DNA of 64,000 nucleotides from Candidatus Puniceispirillum sp. (GCA_013822015.1 PNJU01000010.1:1-64000), one strand, 5' to 3'; positions 35,332 through 44,694 are shown, counted from the first letter of the stretch. The notes: generated by a model from the sequence alone, not told the origin. Made by a program: numbers and translations.

Positions 35332-35745
35332 ATGAAGTCGACCCAAAAAATCACCTTATGTATCCTGTCCAGCGTTGTGTTGGCGGGGTGTGAGGATAAA
35401 ACCGGACCATCCTTTGAGAATCTTGAGGCCTGTGAGAAGATCTATCCTACAGATGTGTGTTTGAGCGCGCGTGCCAAGGCGTGGATCAAGGATGGTCAAA
35501 AAGAACCGCGCCCCTTGGGGCAGTGTCACGCCCTCTATGCTTCGTGTGACGTGTGGCGCACGGGGTACGCACCGACCATGGCGGGTTTTCGCGTTCTCTC
35601 TGACGGCGACGGCGAGCCCCACTATATCATGGTGCAACGCGCAAGAAGAGGTGGCAGCTTGTGGTTTTTCTGGTCCATATGGGACTCTTTGACAAGCGAC
35701 AAATCCGGTTTTGGCAAATCAAGTACCGGCTTTTTAGGAGGATAA
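35332..35745 (+). CDS. ygiB: YgiB-like (DUF1190) lipoprotein
   Basis: 137 residues. Lipobox VLAGC at Cys20. The Cys-containing segments NLEACEKIYPTDVCLSA and LGQCHALYASCD match the pattern of E. coli YgiB, and the tail is Gly/Ser-rich. The main support is context: a glutathionylspermidine-synthase-like gene follows three bases later, exactly as ygiB-ygiC. The function of YgiB is unknown. Confidence 0.75.
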   Translation: MKSTQKITLCILSSVVLAGCEDKTGPSFENLEACEKIYPTDVCLSARAKAWIKDGQKEPRPLGQCHALYASCDVWRTGYAPTMAGFRVLSDGDGEPHYIMVQRARRGGSLWFFWSIWDSLTSDKSGFGKSSTGFLGG

Positions 35746-35748
35746 ACC

Positions 35749-36882
35749 TTGGAGCGTCTCCACGCTACCCCACGCCCTCATTGGCAGGAACGTGTGGACA
35801 GCCTTGGGTTTCACTTTCACACGGACGGCGGCATTCCCTATTGGGATGAGTCCGCGTACTACCAGTTTACGCCTGCGCAAATCGAGGATCTCCATAATGC
35901 AACGCTGACCCTGGAGGCCCTTTGCCAGGAAGCAGTGGCTTTCATCATTGCCCAAAAGCGTTATGAGGGTTTTGGTTTGAGCGCCTTGGCCATTGATTTG
36001 ATCGAGGAGAGCTTTGCCAAAAAGAGTCCGAGTTTATATGGGCGCTTTGACCTGGCCTATGACGGCGTACGTCCCCCAAAACTTCTGGAGTATAACGCGG
36101 ACACGCCCACAGCCCTTTTTGAAGCCGGCGTTGTGCAGTGGGAGTGGCGCACATCTACGGGGATTGGCAGCGGGCAATACAACCGCATCCATGAAGCTTT
36201 GATCGAAACGTGGAAACGTTTGAACATTAAGGGACGCCTTCATTTTGCGGGGTTTTTAGATTATCCAGAAGACTTGTGCACACTCGTGTACCTTGCGGAC
36301 ACGGCGTTTCAAGCTGGGCATGAAATATGCGTTCTCCATGTGCGAGATATTGCGCTGAGGAAACGTTTTTTCTTTGGGAAGCCTACTTTTCTCGATCACG
36401 AGGCAAAACCCATTACTCACCTTTATAAACTCTACCCCTGGGAGGAAATGTGCACGGACGCCTTTGCGCCATATATACGCCCGTCTGGTGTGACCCTTTA
36501 CGAGCCAGCGTGGCGCATGCTTTTGCAAAACAAGCATATTCTCAAGATTCTGTGGGAGATGTTTCCCCAGTGTCCCTATCTTTTGCCAGCAAGCTCCTCA
36601 CCCCAGGACTTGGAGGGCGCTTTTGCGTGCAAGCCAAAATGGGGCCGCGAAGGGATTCATGTCCAAAAAGGTGAATGGGGGCAAGCGCTTCAATTGCCAC
36701 CGGGGCAGAACCAGGACGATTACGTATTCCAAGCATGGTATGACATGCCCTTATTGAACGGCAATCGCCCCACCATTGGGAGCTGGGTTATCGGTGGGCA
36801 GCCCGCAGGTATTGGCGTGCGCGAAGATACGTCCCTTGTTTTGGGAAATACGGGTCGCTTTGTGCCCCACTGCGTCGCTTAA
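35749..36882 (+). CDS. ygiC: Glutathionylspermidine synthase family protein (YgiC-like ATP-grasp ligase)
   Basis: 377 residues. The start is TTG, supported by AGGAGG seven bases upstream that overlaps the end of ygiB. The C-terminal-amidase-free synthetase fold is visible: GRFDLAYDG..PKLLEYNADTPT, FEAGVVQWEW, KPKWGREGIHV and GSWVIGGQPAGIGVRED. The family forms an amide bond with ATP; in E. coli Gss the product is glutathionylspermidine, but YgiC itself has no proven substrate. The Cys peptidase half of Gss is absent. Confidence 0.88.
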   Translation: MERLHATPRPHWQERVDSLGFHFHTDGGIPYWDESAYYQFTPAQIEDLHNATLTLEALCQEAVAFIIAQKRYEGFGLSALAIDLIEESFAKKSPSLYGRFDLAYDGVRPPKLLEYNADTPTALFEAGVVQWEWRTSTGIGSGQYNRIHEALIETWKRLNIKGRLHFAGFLDYPEDLCTLVYLADTAFQAGHEICVLHVRDIALRKRFFFGKPTFLDHEAKPITHLYKLYPWEEMCTDAFAPYIRPSGVTLYEPAWRMLLQNKHILKILWEMFPQCPYLLPASSSPQDLEGAFACKPKWGREGIHVQKGEWGQALQLPPGQNQDDYVFQAWYDMPLLNGNRPTIGSWVIGGQPAGIGVREDTSLVLGNTGRFVPHCVA

Positions 36883-36895
36883 TGGGTGCCCTGCT

Positions 36896-37651
36896 TTAGG
36901 TCGAATAAATCAGGTACTGCTTTGTTTCCTCATGGGTGGGGGCATTAAAAAACGTGTCCGTTGGGGCGTGCTCAATAAGGTGTCCATTTTGCATAAAGGC
37001 CGTGTGGTGGGAAATGCGCTGGGCCTGTTTCATGTTGTGGGTCACAATGACGATGGTATAGTCCTTACATAGCTCCTCCACCAAGGTTTCGATTTTGCGC
37101 GTGCCTAAGGGATCCAGGGACGCGGTGGGTTCGTCCAAGAGGATCACTTCCGGCTTCATGGCAATGGTGCGCGCGATGCACAGGCGTTGCTGTTGACCAA
37201 TGGACAGACCAAGTCCGCTGTTGTGGAGTTTGTCTTTCACCTCATCCCACAGCGCCGCTTGGGCCAGCGCCCACGTGACCCGCTCTTCTAAGTCGCTTGG
37301 CTCCATTGCGTGGTGAAGCCTCAGGCCAAAGGCCACATTTTCAAAAATAGACATGGGAAACGGTGTGGGTCTTTGAAAAACCATGCCCACTTTTTGGCGC
37401 AGGGTATCAACGGGATACTTCTTGCTGAGGATGTCTTGGCCGTCCAGTAAGATTTCGCCCGCAATGCGGGGGTTGCCAGATAGTTCATAAATGCGGTTGA
37501 AGGTGCGCAAGAGCGTTGATTTTCCGCTGCCGGAATAGCCAATAAAGGCTGTGACCTGCTTATGTGGAATGTTGAGCGAGATATCTTTTAAGACATGGAG
37601 CTTCCCGTAATGAAAGTCTAAGTTTTTGATGGAGAGTGTGATGTGTTCCAT
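36896..37651 (-). CDS. pstB: Phosphate ABC transporter ATP-binding protein PstB
   Basis: 251 residues. Walker A GYSGSGKST, Q-loop VFQRPTPFPMSIFENV (the PstB-specific stretch), Walker [14 protein letters not shown] and H-loop THNM are intact. The signature is LSIGQQQR, with Ile replacing the second-position Gly of LSGGQ; codon ATT in the sequence. It hydrolyses ATP to drive phosphate import through PstC-PstA. Last gene of pstC-pstA-pstB; no phoU follows, as the next gene is convergent ygiC. Confidence 0.95.
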   Translation of the reverse strand: MEHITLSIKNLDFHYGKLHVLKDISLNIPHKQVTAFIGYSGSGKSTLLRTFNRIYELSGNPRIAGEILLDGQDILSKKYPVDTLRQKVGMVFQRPTPFPMSIFENVAFGLRLHHAMEPSDLEERVTWALAQAALWDEVKDKLHNSGLGLSIGQQQRLCIARTIAMKPEVILLDEPTASLDPLGTRKIETLVEELCKDYTIVIVTHNMKQAQRISHHTAFMQNGHLIEHAPTDTFFNAPTHEETKQYLIYST

Positions 37652-37659
37652 TTTTTACC

Positions 37660-38541
37660 TCAATAGGACGGGCCAGAGGAGCTCGATAAACTCCTGGCAA
37701 TAATGTTGAGGGCCAAAACCCACAGCATAATGAGTGCGGCTCCTGCCCAGGCAAGCTGTTGCCAGTCGGCGTATGGGCTCATGGCGAACTGAAAAATAAC
37801 CGTTGGCAGGTTTGCCATGGGGGCGCCCAGTTTTGTGCTCCAAAACTGATTGTTGAGCGCAGTGAAAAGAAGGGGGGCTGTCTCGCCCGAGATGCGGGCA
37901 ACCGCAAGCAGCACGCCCGTGATCAGCCCCGTCTTTGAGATACGCAGGAGAATTTTTGAGAAGACCTCCCAGCGGGTCGCGCCCAGGCCGTAAGCAGCTT
38001 CTTGAAGGGTAAAGGGCACAAGGCGTAGCATGTCCTCAGTGGTGCGTGTCATGATGGGCAGCGCAATAAGGGCCAGGGCCATCATGCCCGCAAAGGCGGA
38101 GAAATGCTTGACGTTCACCACATAGACCTCATAGACGTAAAGTCCCAGCACAATGGAAGGGGCACTGAGCAACATATCGTTGAGGAAACGTAACACGGAC
38201 GCCGTGCGCAGGACCTGATTTGTGTGTTGCGTCAAGTAAACGCCGGCCAAAATCCCCACGGGCGTTGCAAACAGCATGGCCCCAAAGGTCATGTAAAGAC
38301 TGCCAAAAATGGCGTTGGCCAGTCCCCCTTGGCTGCCAGGGGGAGGGGTCATCTGCAAAAGGGTATCAAGGGTGAGTCCCGCAAATCCTTTTTGAATGAC
38401 GCTCAGGACAATCCACATGAGAAACGACAGCGCTGTGATAAGCGCCCCGTAAGCAAAGCAGGTGGCAAGACTGTTCGTAAGTCTGCGCCTGCGTGCGCGT
38501 CTGGAAATAGGTTCTTTTGGGTCTCGCATAATGTTATCCAT
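37660..38541 (-). CDS. pstA: Phosphate ABC transporter permease PstA
   Basis: 293 residues, six membrane segments. The Arg-rich cytoplasmic N-terminus leads to TPVGILAGVYL, the EAA loop LQEAAYGLGATRWEVFSKILL, and ISGETAPLLFTAL, typical of PstA. The ATG at 38541 has AAGGAGG and overlaps the pstC stop by 8 bases; a second ATG four codons on is the alternative. Confidence 0.95.
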   Translation of the reverse strand: MDNIMRDPKEPISRRARRRRLTNSLATCFAYGALITALSFLMWIVLSVIQKGFAGLTLDTLLQMTPPPGSQGGLANAIFGSLYMTFGAMLFATPVGILAGVYLTQHTNQVLRTASVLRFLNDMLLSAPSIVLGLYVYEVYVVNVKHFSAFAGMMALALIALPIMTRTTEDMLRLVPFTLQEAAYGLGATRWEVFSKILLRISKTGLITGVLLAVARISGETAPLLFTALNNQFWSTKLGAPMANLPTVIFQFAMSPYADWQQLAWAGAALIMLWVLALNIIARSLSSSSGPSY

Positions 38542-39481
38542 GGGCGCCCTCCTTATTCTTAAGGCGGATGAGGATCAGCTTTGAAAGGGCAATGACAAGA
38601 AACGTCAAGATAAAGAGCATGAGCCCCAGGGTAATGAGCGAGGACAGATAAAGCTCACCATTGGCTTCGGCAAACTCATTGGCTAAAACCGATGAAAGTG
38701 TCGCGCCTGGCATGAGGAAAGATTTGGAGAAAAGGCCAGCATTTCCAATGACAAAGGTGACAGCCATGGTTTCACCCAATGCCCGCCCCAAGCCCAGCAT
38801 CACGCCGCCAAAAACCGCAAAGCGGGTGTAAGGCAAGATCACATACCAAACAACCTCCCATCTTGTGGCGCCGGTGGCGTAAGCGGCCTCAATAAGATCT
38901 TTCGGCACAATGGCAAAGGCGTCCTGCATGACCGATGTGATGAAGGGCAAAATCATAATGCCCAAAACAGTGCCTGCCATAAGGAGGTTGATGCCTGTGG
39001 GAGGTCCTTGAAAAAATTCTCCAATGATCGGGATTGCCCCGAGCGTGTCTGTCAAAAGGGGCTGTACATGCTGGGCAAAGACTGTGGCCAACACCAAAAG
39101 GCCCCACATGCCATAGATGATGCTGGGCACCCCGGCCAGAAGCTCAATAAGAATGCGCAAAACTTTTGCAACGCGGCCACGCGTGATCTGCGTCAAAAAA
39201 TAGGCCATACCAAAAGACAAGGGGATGGCAAGGATCACAGCAATGGCTGAGGAGACGAGGGTCCCATAAAGGGGTGTGAGGCCTCCAAACACCTCATGTA
39301 CTGGATCCCAGGCTGCCGTTGTAAAGAAACGCCATCCAAATTTTTCCAGAGCTGGCAGGGCGGCGTCAGTCAGGAAAAGGAAAAGCGTTAAAAAGATCGC
39401 CGCCACCGCATAGGCGCTCAAGAGGTGCGCGTGGAGAAAGAGACTATCCTTCATACGGCGAATAACTTGGGATGTTTGCAT
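38534..39481 (-). CDS. pstC: Phosphate ABC transporter permease PstC
   Basis: 315 residues, six membrane segments. Family markers are FFTTAAWDPVHEVFGGLTPLYGTL, LAGVPSIIYGMWGL, the EAA loop IEAAYATGATRWEVVWYVILP and GRALGETMAVTFVIGNA. It pairs with PstA in the inner membrane. First gene of pstC-pstA-pstB, divergent from the porin and pstS, so the 216-base gap at 39482-39697 should control both directions. Confidence 0.95.
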   Translation of the reverse strand: MQTSQVIRRMKDSLFLHAHLLSAYAVAAIFLTLFLFLTDAALPALEKFGWRFFTTAAWDPVHEVFGGLTPLYGTLVSSAIAVILAIPLSFGMAYFLTQITRGRVAKVLRILIELLAGVPSIIYGMWGLLVLATVFAQHVQPLLTDTLGAIPIIGEFFQGPPTGINLLMAGTVLGIMILPFITSVMQDAFAIVPKDLIEAAYATGATRWEVVWYVILPYTRFAVFGGVMLGLGRALGETMAVTFVIGNAGLFSKSFLMPGATLSSVLANEFAEANGELYLSSLITLGLMLFILTFLVIALSKLILIRLKNKEGAHG

Positions 39482-39551
39482 AGCGCAGTATTCTCAATAG
39501 AGCACATGTCTATTATGGGCCCAAAAACATTAAAAAGACGAGGGGTGAGAT

Positions 39552-39587
39552 ATTAACAGAGTATTAAGAGAATTATTAAAATGTCAC
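39552..39587. promoter_or_regulatory. Periodic ATTAA repeats between pstC and the porin (Pho box or CtrA box candidate)
   Basis: ATTAA recurs at 39552, 39563 and 39575, followed by ATGTCAC at 39581. On the minus strand this reads as 11-bp units ending CTCTTAATACT and CTGTTAATATC, like PhoB repeats. The same bases contain a perfect CtrA box, TTAA-N7-TTAA (39553-39567). Location in a phosphate locus favours PhoB. Confidence 0.4.
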
Positions 39588-39623
39588 ACGATGTAAAAGT
39601 CGATATAAATTTATGAAAAATTC

Positions 39624-39651
39624 TTGTTAAATGCGGACGAGATGCTAGACT
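39624..39651 (+). promoter_or_regulatory. Predicted promoter of porin-pstS
   Basis: TTGTTA (39624-39629), 16 bases, TAGACT (39646-39651); the -10 can also be read as the alphaproteobacterial GCTAGACT (39644-39651). The leader to the GTG at 39698 would be about 40 bases. Confidence 0.45.
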
Positions 39652-39697
39652 CAAAAATACCGAGCTTTGCGCTTGGATAAAAAACATGGAGGCAAAT

Positions 39698-41113
39698 GTG
39701 AGTAAAAAACATCTTTTAACCGCATCCTTTGCGGCGCTCGTGGTCAGTGCATCTCCCGCACTTGCCAAAGAGCATCATCACCACTCAAACCACGATATGC
39801 ACGCACAAATCAGTGAGTTGAAGGCGCAAGTAGAAGCCTTGACGGCACAGCTGAATCAAATTCAAGCTGCAAGCGCTGAGCAAGCAAAATCCGATGGACC
39901 CAAGGTTTACAGCGGAAACGATAAGCTGAAGCTGAAGCTTTCAGGTCAAGTCAACCGCGCCATGGCATACTATGACAACGGTCATAATTCACAGTACAAG
40001 CACGTGGATAACAATGCCAGCGATACACGCCTTAACTTCACTGCTGAGGGCAAGCTCAACGACAATCTGACCATGGGTGGTACGATCGAAGTTGAGATCC
40101 CTTCCGAGAACAGCAATACGGTTGGTATCGGCAATGGTTCGGCTACGTCTAATACCGTCTCTTTGACCGAGCGTAAGATGGAAGTTTTCGCTAAATCTAA
40201 ATACGGTAATGTGTGGGTTGGCCAAGGCGAAACAGCGTCCCACCGTGTGTCTGACATTGACTTGACGGGCACAAATGCAGCCCAAGAGGGTGGCGAGCTA
40301 GAAAGCATGGCGGGCGGCGTTCAATTCTGGAACAACACAACAAATGCCGTTGATACTTACAGTGGAAACTCAACAGCCGCACTTGGTACAGCCACGGCAC
40401 TGACGTCGACTGTTGGATCTTATTGGCAAGAAATGGGATCACGCCGTGTTGACCGTGTGCGCTATGATACACCAACATGGTACGGCTTTACGGTTTCGGC
40501 CAGCCATGCCACACGTGACTTGACAGACTACGGTCTGCGCTATGAAGGCGAGTTCAACAAGGTGAAGCTTGTGGGTGCCATTGGTTATGCCCACAACCCC
40601 TTCAACAACGGATCTATCAAAGCCAATGGTACTGCGTGGGGGCTTAGCAACGTCAGTCGTGACGAGTATGGCGGATCCCTTTTTGCCCTCTTCCCCATTG
40701 GTATCAGCATCGGTGGTGGATACACGGGTATGAACTTTGATCAAGCGAACCGCGATAACGGAAAGCTTTGGCACTTGAAGGGCGGTTATCAAAAGAACTT
40801 CTTTGGTATTGGTAACACATGCTTTGCCATCAGCTATGGACAAGCCAAAGCCATGCGTGCAGCCTTTAACACTGTTGCGGGCGGCGTGATCACAACAACA
40901 TCCGGTCAAGTGAAGACGCAAAACAGCGAAGATATGCGCATTTGGGGTCTTTATCTGAACCAACAAGTGGAGAAGTTGGCAGCAGACATTTACCTTGCTT
41001 ACCAGCATCACAAGCTTGACAGAGATCTTTACAACGCCGCAGGCACGACGCTTGTGACCCAAGACATCAAGCCCAGCAATGCGGTGCTTTTGGGTGCGCG
41101 TGTTAAATTCTAA
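39698..41113 (+). CDS. Outer-membrane porin (phosphate locus)
   Basis: 471 residues from the GTG at 39698, chosen for GGAGG five bases upstream and a standard signal (VSKKHLLTASFAALVVSASPALA). A His-rich start (KEHHHHSNHDMH) and a short coiled coil (ISELKAQVEALTAQLNQIQAA) precede a beta-barrel: LKLSGQVNRAMAYYD, alternating strands, and a final VLLGARVKF with the terminal Phe needed for outer-membrane insertion. It resembles alphaproteobacterial trimeric general porins. Lying between pstC and pstS, it may be a phosphate-starvation porin, by analogy with OprP/OprO; that is inference. Confidence 0.88.
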   Translation: MSKKHLLTASFAALVVSASPALAKEHHHHSNHDMHAQISELKAQVEALTAQLNQIQAASAEQAKSDGPKVYSGNDKLKLKLSGQVNRAMAYYDNGHNSQYKHVDNNASDTRLNFTAEGKLNDNLTMGGTIEVEIPSENSNTVGIGNGSATSNTVSLTERKMEVFAKSKYGNVWVGQGETASHRVSDIDLTGTNAAQEGGELESMAGGVQFWNNTTNAVDTYSGNSTAALGTATALTSTVGSYWQEMGSRRVDRVRYDTPTWYGFTVSASHATRDLTDYGLRYEGEFNKVKLVGAIGYAHNPFNNGSIKANGTAWGLSNVSRDEYGGSLFALFPIGISIGGGYTGMNFDQANRDNGKLWHLKGGYQKNFFGIGNTCFAISYGQAKAMRAAFNTVAGGVITTTSGQVKTQNSEDMRIWGLYLNQQVEKLAADIYLAYQHHKLDRDLYNAAGTTLVTQDIKPSNAVLLGARVKF

Positions 41114-41158
41114 AAATAAAAAACAGGAAAGGGGTGATTTGCCTCTTTCGCCAACCTT

Positions 41159-41190
41159 GTGGGTGTGACACGTCACACCCACTCTTTTTT
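41159..41190 (+). terminator. Terminator or attenuator between porin and pstS
   Basis: Perfect 10-bp arms GTGGGTGTGA (41159-41168) and TCACACCCAC (41173-41182) with a 4-base loop, then TCTTTTTT. The pstS GTG is only 17 bases after it, too little room for a new promoter, so pstS must depend on read-through. Confidence 0.85.
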
Positions 41191-41206
41191 GAAAAGGAGA
41201 AGTAGA

Positions 41207-42238
41207 GTGGCGCGTTTTCAGGTGAAAAATCTTTTTCAGGTTGCTTGTGCCGTCTTTGTTATGGGGGCGTCTGGGGTTACTTTCGGCGCTGAGATTACAG
41301 GTGCGGGGGCTTCCTTCCCATATCCCCTTTATGCAAAGTGGGCCGATACTTATAAAAAAGAAACGGGTGTTTCTTTGAACTATCAATCCATTGGATCCGG
41401 CGGTGGCATCAAGCAAATCGAGGCCAAGACCGTAGATTTTGGCGCGTCCGACAAGCCACTGGACGAGAAGAAACTCAAGGAAGACGACCTGACCCAGTTC
41501 CCCACGGTTGTGGGAGGTGTGGTGCCTGTCTTCAATCTTGATGGCGTCAAAGATGGTGGTGTGAAGCTGACGGGCGACATTTTGGCTCAGATCTATCTGG
41601 GTAAAATAACCAAATGGAATGATCCTGCCATTACGGCGATCAATCCAGGTGTGACCCTTCCCGATAAGGTGATTACGGTTGTACACCGCTCCGATGGGTC
41701 AGGGACCTCTTTCCTTTTCACGAGCTACCTTTCCCAGGTCAACAAAGACTGGAAAGAAAAGGTGGGCGCAGACACGTCTGTGAGCTGGCCTGCGGGTGTG
41801 GGTGGTAAAGGCAACGAAGGTGTGGCCAGCTATGTTGGGCGCATTGGAGGTGCTATTGGGTATGTTGAGTATGCTTACGCTAAGCAAAATAAGCTGACAA
41901 GCGCGCAACTGCAAAACAAGTCCGGCAAGTTTGTGGAGCCATCAGCCAGCGCCTTCCAAGAAGCGGCAGCGTCTGCCAAGTGGGACTCAGTGCCAAACTT
42001 CTACCTTATCTTGACGGATGTTGAGGGTGACAAGGTGTGGCCTATCGTGGGTGCAACATTCATTTTGATGGAGAAAAAGCCCAAGAATCCCAAGCAGAGT
42101 AAGGCTGTCTTAGACTTCTTCCGTTGGGCCTATGAAAAAGGGGACACCCTTGCTACAGATCTTGATTACGTGCCTCTTCCAAACAGCGTCGTCAACCTGA
42201 TTGAGCAGTCTTGGAAAGAAAACATCGCCCTTGAATAA
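41207..42238 (+). CDS. pstS: Periplasmic phosphate-binding protein PstS
   Basis: 343 residues from a GTG at 41207 with AGGAG seven bases before it; the Sec signal ends near FGA (residue 24). The mature start EITGAGASFPYPLYAKW and the phosphate-contact segments IGSGGGIKQI, FGASDKPL and HRSDGSGTSFLFTSYL are diagnostic. It captures phosphate for PstCAB, whose genes are on the other side of the porin in divergent orientation. A terminator follows. Confidence 0.96.
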   Translation: MARFQVKNLFQVACAVFVMGASGVTFGAEITGAGASFPYPLYAKWADTYKKETGVSLNYQSIGSGGGIKQIEAKTVDFGASDKPLDEKKLKEDDLTQFPTVVGGVVPVFNLDGVKDGGVKLTGDILAQIYLGKITKWNDPAITAINPGVTLPDKVITVVHRSDGSGTSFLFTSYLSQVNKDWKEKVGADTSVSWPAGVGGKGNEGVASYVGRIGGAIGYVEYAYAKQNKLTSAQLQNKSGKFVEPSASAFQEAAASAKWDSVPNFYLILTDVEGDKVWPIVGATFILMEKKPKNPKQSKAVLDFFRWAYEKGDTLATDLDYVPLPNSVVNLIEQSWKENIALE

Positions 42239-42260
42239 GAGGGGATAGATGAAATAGAAA

Positions 42261-42286
42261 AGGCGCCCAAAGGGGCGCCTTTTTTT
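42261..42286 (+). terminator. Rho-independent terminator after pstS
   Basis: AGGCGCCC (42261-42268), 4-base loop, GGGCGCCT (42273-42280), then seven T. ettA ends five bases beyond on the opposite strand. Confidence 0.9.
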
Positions 42287-42290
42287 GTGC

Positions 42291-43970
42291 TTAGCGTGCC
42301 AGAGGCTTATAGCGCACCCGGTGTGGGCGCGAGGCCTCGTCGCCCAGGCGCTTTTTGCGGTCAGCCTCGTAGTCTTCGTAGTTTCCTTCAAACCACTCCA
42401 CATGGGAGTCGCCTTCGAAGGCAAGAATGTGCGTTGCCAAACGATCGAGGAAGAAGCGATCATGGCTGGTGATCATGGCGCAGCCAGGAAAGTCCAGAAG
42501 ACCCTCTTCCAGGGCGCGCAGTGTTTCAACATCCAAGTCGTTGGTGGGTTCGTCCAAAAGAATGACGTTGGCACCGGACTTGAGGATTTTCGCCAAATGT
42601 ACGCGGTTGCGCTCACCACCCGAGAGTTGCCCTACCTTTTTTTGTTGGTCAGGGCCCTTAAAGTTAAAGCGACCACAGTAAGCGCGCGAGGACACAAGGC
42701 GCTTGCCAAGCTCAATCTCTTCGTGTCCACCGGAGATTTCTTCCCACACGGTTTTATCCGCATCTAACGTGTCGCGGCTTTGATCCACATAGCCAAGGAC
42801 CACGGTTTCACCCAGGCGAATGGTGCCTTGATCGGGATTTTCCTGACCCGTGATCATGCGAAAAAGGGTACTCTTACCCACGCCGTTGGGACCAATAATG
42901 CCCACAATGGCGCCCTTTGGCACCGTGAAGGTCACGTCTTCCATGAGGCAACGATCCCCAAATCCCTTGGTCATGTGGGAGACCTCCATGACGACGTCGC
43001 CAAGGCGCGGGCCTGCAGGGATCATGATCTGAGCGCTTTCTTGGCGCTTTTCATGTTCTTGGGATAAGAGGGCTTCATAGGCTTGGATACGGGCTTTGCT
43101 CTTGGATTGGCGGGCCTTGGGGGAGGCGCGGATCCACTCAAGCTCCTCCTTCAAGGAGCGTTGTCTTGCGCTCTCTTGCTTTTCTTCTTGATAGAGGCGT
43201 TTTTCTTTTTGCTCCAGCCAAGAGGAGTAGTTTCCTTCAAAGGGGATACCCTGGCCGCGGTCAAGCTCTAGGATCCAGCCCACAACGTTATCAAGGAAGT
43301 AGCGATCGTGGGTGATGAGCACCACGGTACCAGAATAATCTTTCAAGAAGCGCTCAAGCCACGCAACGGATTCCGCGTCTAGGTGGTTGGTTGGCTCGTC
43401 GAGAAGCAGCATATCAGGGTGTTGCAACAACAGACGGCACAGGGCCACGCGGCGCTTTTCACCACCAGAAAGTTTTTCAACGCTTGCGTCGCCTGGAGGG
43501 CAGCGCAGGGCGTCCATGGCGATCTCTACGGTGCGCTCCAGGTCCCAGGCGCCGGCTGCGTCAATCTGGTCCTGAAGGGCTGCTTGTTCCTCAATGAGGG
43601 CGTTCATCTCGTCGTCCGTGAGCTCCTCGGCAAAGCGCGCGCTTACCTCTTCAAAGCGCTTAAGAAGAGCGCGGGTTTCCTTCACGCCTTCCATAATATT
43701 GCCATGGACGTCAAGGGTTGGGTCAAGCTCAGGCTCTTGGGGGAGGTAACCGACACGAAGGCCGTCCGCGGACCACGCCTCACCTAAGAATTCCCCATCA
43801 AGGCCTGCCATGATTTTTAGCAGCGTTGACTTACCAGACCCGTTGATACCGATAACGCCGATTTTTGCGCCTGGATAGAAGGAAAGATAAATGTCCTTAA
43901 GAACTTGTTTCCCACCAGGATAAACCTTGCCCAAACCCTTCATGACATATGAATATTGATAGCTCGCCAT
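42291..43970 (-). CDS. ettA: Energy-dependent translational throttle protein EttA (ABC-F)
   Basis: 559 residues, two ABC domains on one chain with no membrane part. First Walker [10 protein letters not shown], second GPNGVGKST; signatures LSGGEKRRV and LSGGERNRV. The inter-domain arm with [27 protein letters not shown] is the P-site tRNA motif region typical of EttA. It binds the ribosomal E site and gates the first elongation step according to ATP/ADP. AAGGAA precedes the ATG; stands alone. Confidence 0.95.
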   Translation of the reverse strand: MASYQYSYVMKGLGKVYPGGKQVLKDIYLSFYPGAKIGVIGINGSGKSTLLKIMAGLDGEFLGEAWSADGLRVGYLPQEPELDPTLDVHGNIMEGVKETRALLKRFEEVSARFAEELTDDEMNALIEEQAALQDQIDAAGAWDLERTVEIAMDALRCPPGDASVEKLSGGEKRRVALCRLLLQHPDMLLLDEPTNHLDAESVAWLERFLKDYSGTVVLITHDRYFLDNVVGWILELDRGQGIPFEGNYSSWLEQKEKRLYQEEKQESARQRSLKEELEWIRASPKARQSKSKARIQAYEALLSQEHEKRQESAQIMIPAGPRLGDVVMEVSHMTKGFGDRCLMEDVTFTVPKGAIVGIIGPNGVGKSTLFRMITGQENPDQGTIRLGETVVLGYVDQSRDTLDADKTVWEEISGGHEEIELGKRLVSSRAYCGRFNFKGPDQQKKVGQLSGGERNRVHLAKILKSGANVILLDEPTNDLDVETLRALEEGLLDFPGCAMITSHDRFFLDRLATHILAFEGDSHVEWFEGNYEDYEADRKKRLGDEASRPHRVRYKPLAR

Positions 43971-44049
43971 TTTTGCGTTCCTTTAAGTGTGTGAAAGTAA
44001 GCTCAGTCTTAGCTTGTTTTGGCCAAACTTGCAATGTGTGGGGCGCGCC

Positions 44050-44565
44050 TCACAAGGGTGGACGCACTTTTTTGATGGGGGTCACAGGGGTTGGGGCCGG
44101 ATCTACGTGGTGAGCCACACTGTGGCGCCCCACAATGCGGTCCCACTGTGGAAGGCTGCGCATGAAAAGGGTCAGCACAATGAGGCATGTGGTGAGAGAT
44201 GCGACATAGTAAAGACCATAACCGATGCTTAGCCCCACCGCCGCAACCGCCCACAGGGTCGCAGCAGTTGTGAGCCCTTTGACGCTGCCGTGATCCTTGA
44301 TGATGAGGCCCACACCAATAAAGCCGATGCCCGACACAACCTGGGCGGCAATACGTCCTGGGTCTCCCGGAAAAGCCATGTGATGGGACAGAATGCCAAA
44401 TAAACAAGATCCCAAGGCGATCAAAGAGAATGTGCGCACGCCTGCTTCATGGCCATAGCGCTCTCTTTGCCAACCCACAAGTCCGCCCATGAGTAGCGCA
44501 GCGATAAGGCGCAGCGCTTCTTCTACGGCTTGTCCTCCATCTAGATCCTGTAAGAAGTCGATCAT
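44050..44565 (-). CDS. mgtC: MgtC/SapB family membrane protein
   Basis: 171 residues from the ATG at 44565 (GAGGG upstream). The family motif GGLVGWQRERYGHEAGVRTFSLIALGSCLFG and the five-helix hydrophobic domain are clear. There is only a short C-terminal tail (about 30 residues), so it lacks the ACT-like domain of Salmonella MgtC. MgtC proteins help intracellular bacteria at low Mg2+ and acid pH; many relatives are ordinary membrane proteins, so virulence should not be assumed. Confidence 0.9.
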   Translation of the reverse strand: MIDFLQDLDGGQAVEEALRLIAALLMGGLVGWQRERYGHEAGVRTFSLIALGSCLFGILSHHMAFPGDPGRIAAQVVSGIGFIGVGLIIKDHGSVKGLTTAATLWAVAAVGLSIGYGLYYVASLTTCLIVLTLFMRSLPQWDRIVGRHSVAHHVDPAPTPVTPIKKVRPPL

Positions 44566-44694
44566 TTTTCCCTCTATTTTCTTTATGTTTATTTTTATTA
44601 TCACTCTCAATAAAGAGAGAAAAATGACAGTATGCGCACAAGCAATGCTTTTTGTGCATACCCCCCTTGCGAAAATTCTGCTGGTGCGAGGGGA

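Noticed and set aside
40439-41686. 415-codon open frame antisense to the porin and pstS
   Set aside because: It covers two well-supported genes on the other strand, has no signal, motif or Shine-Dalgarno and a composition typical of a reverse-strand shadow.
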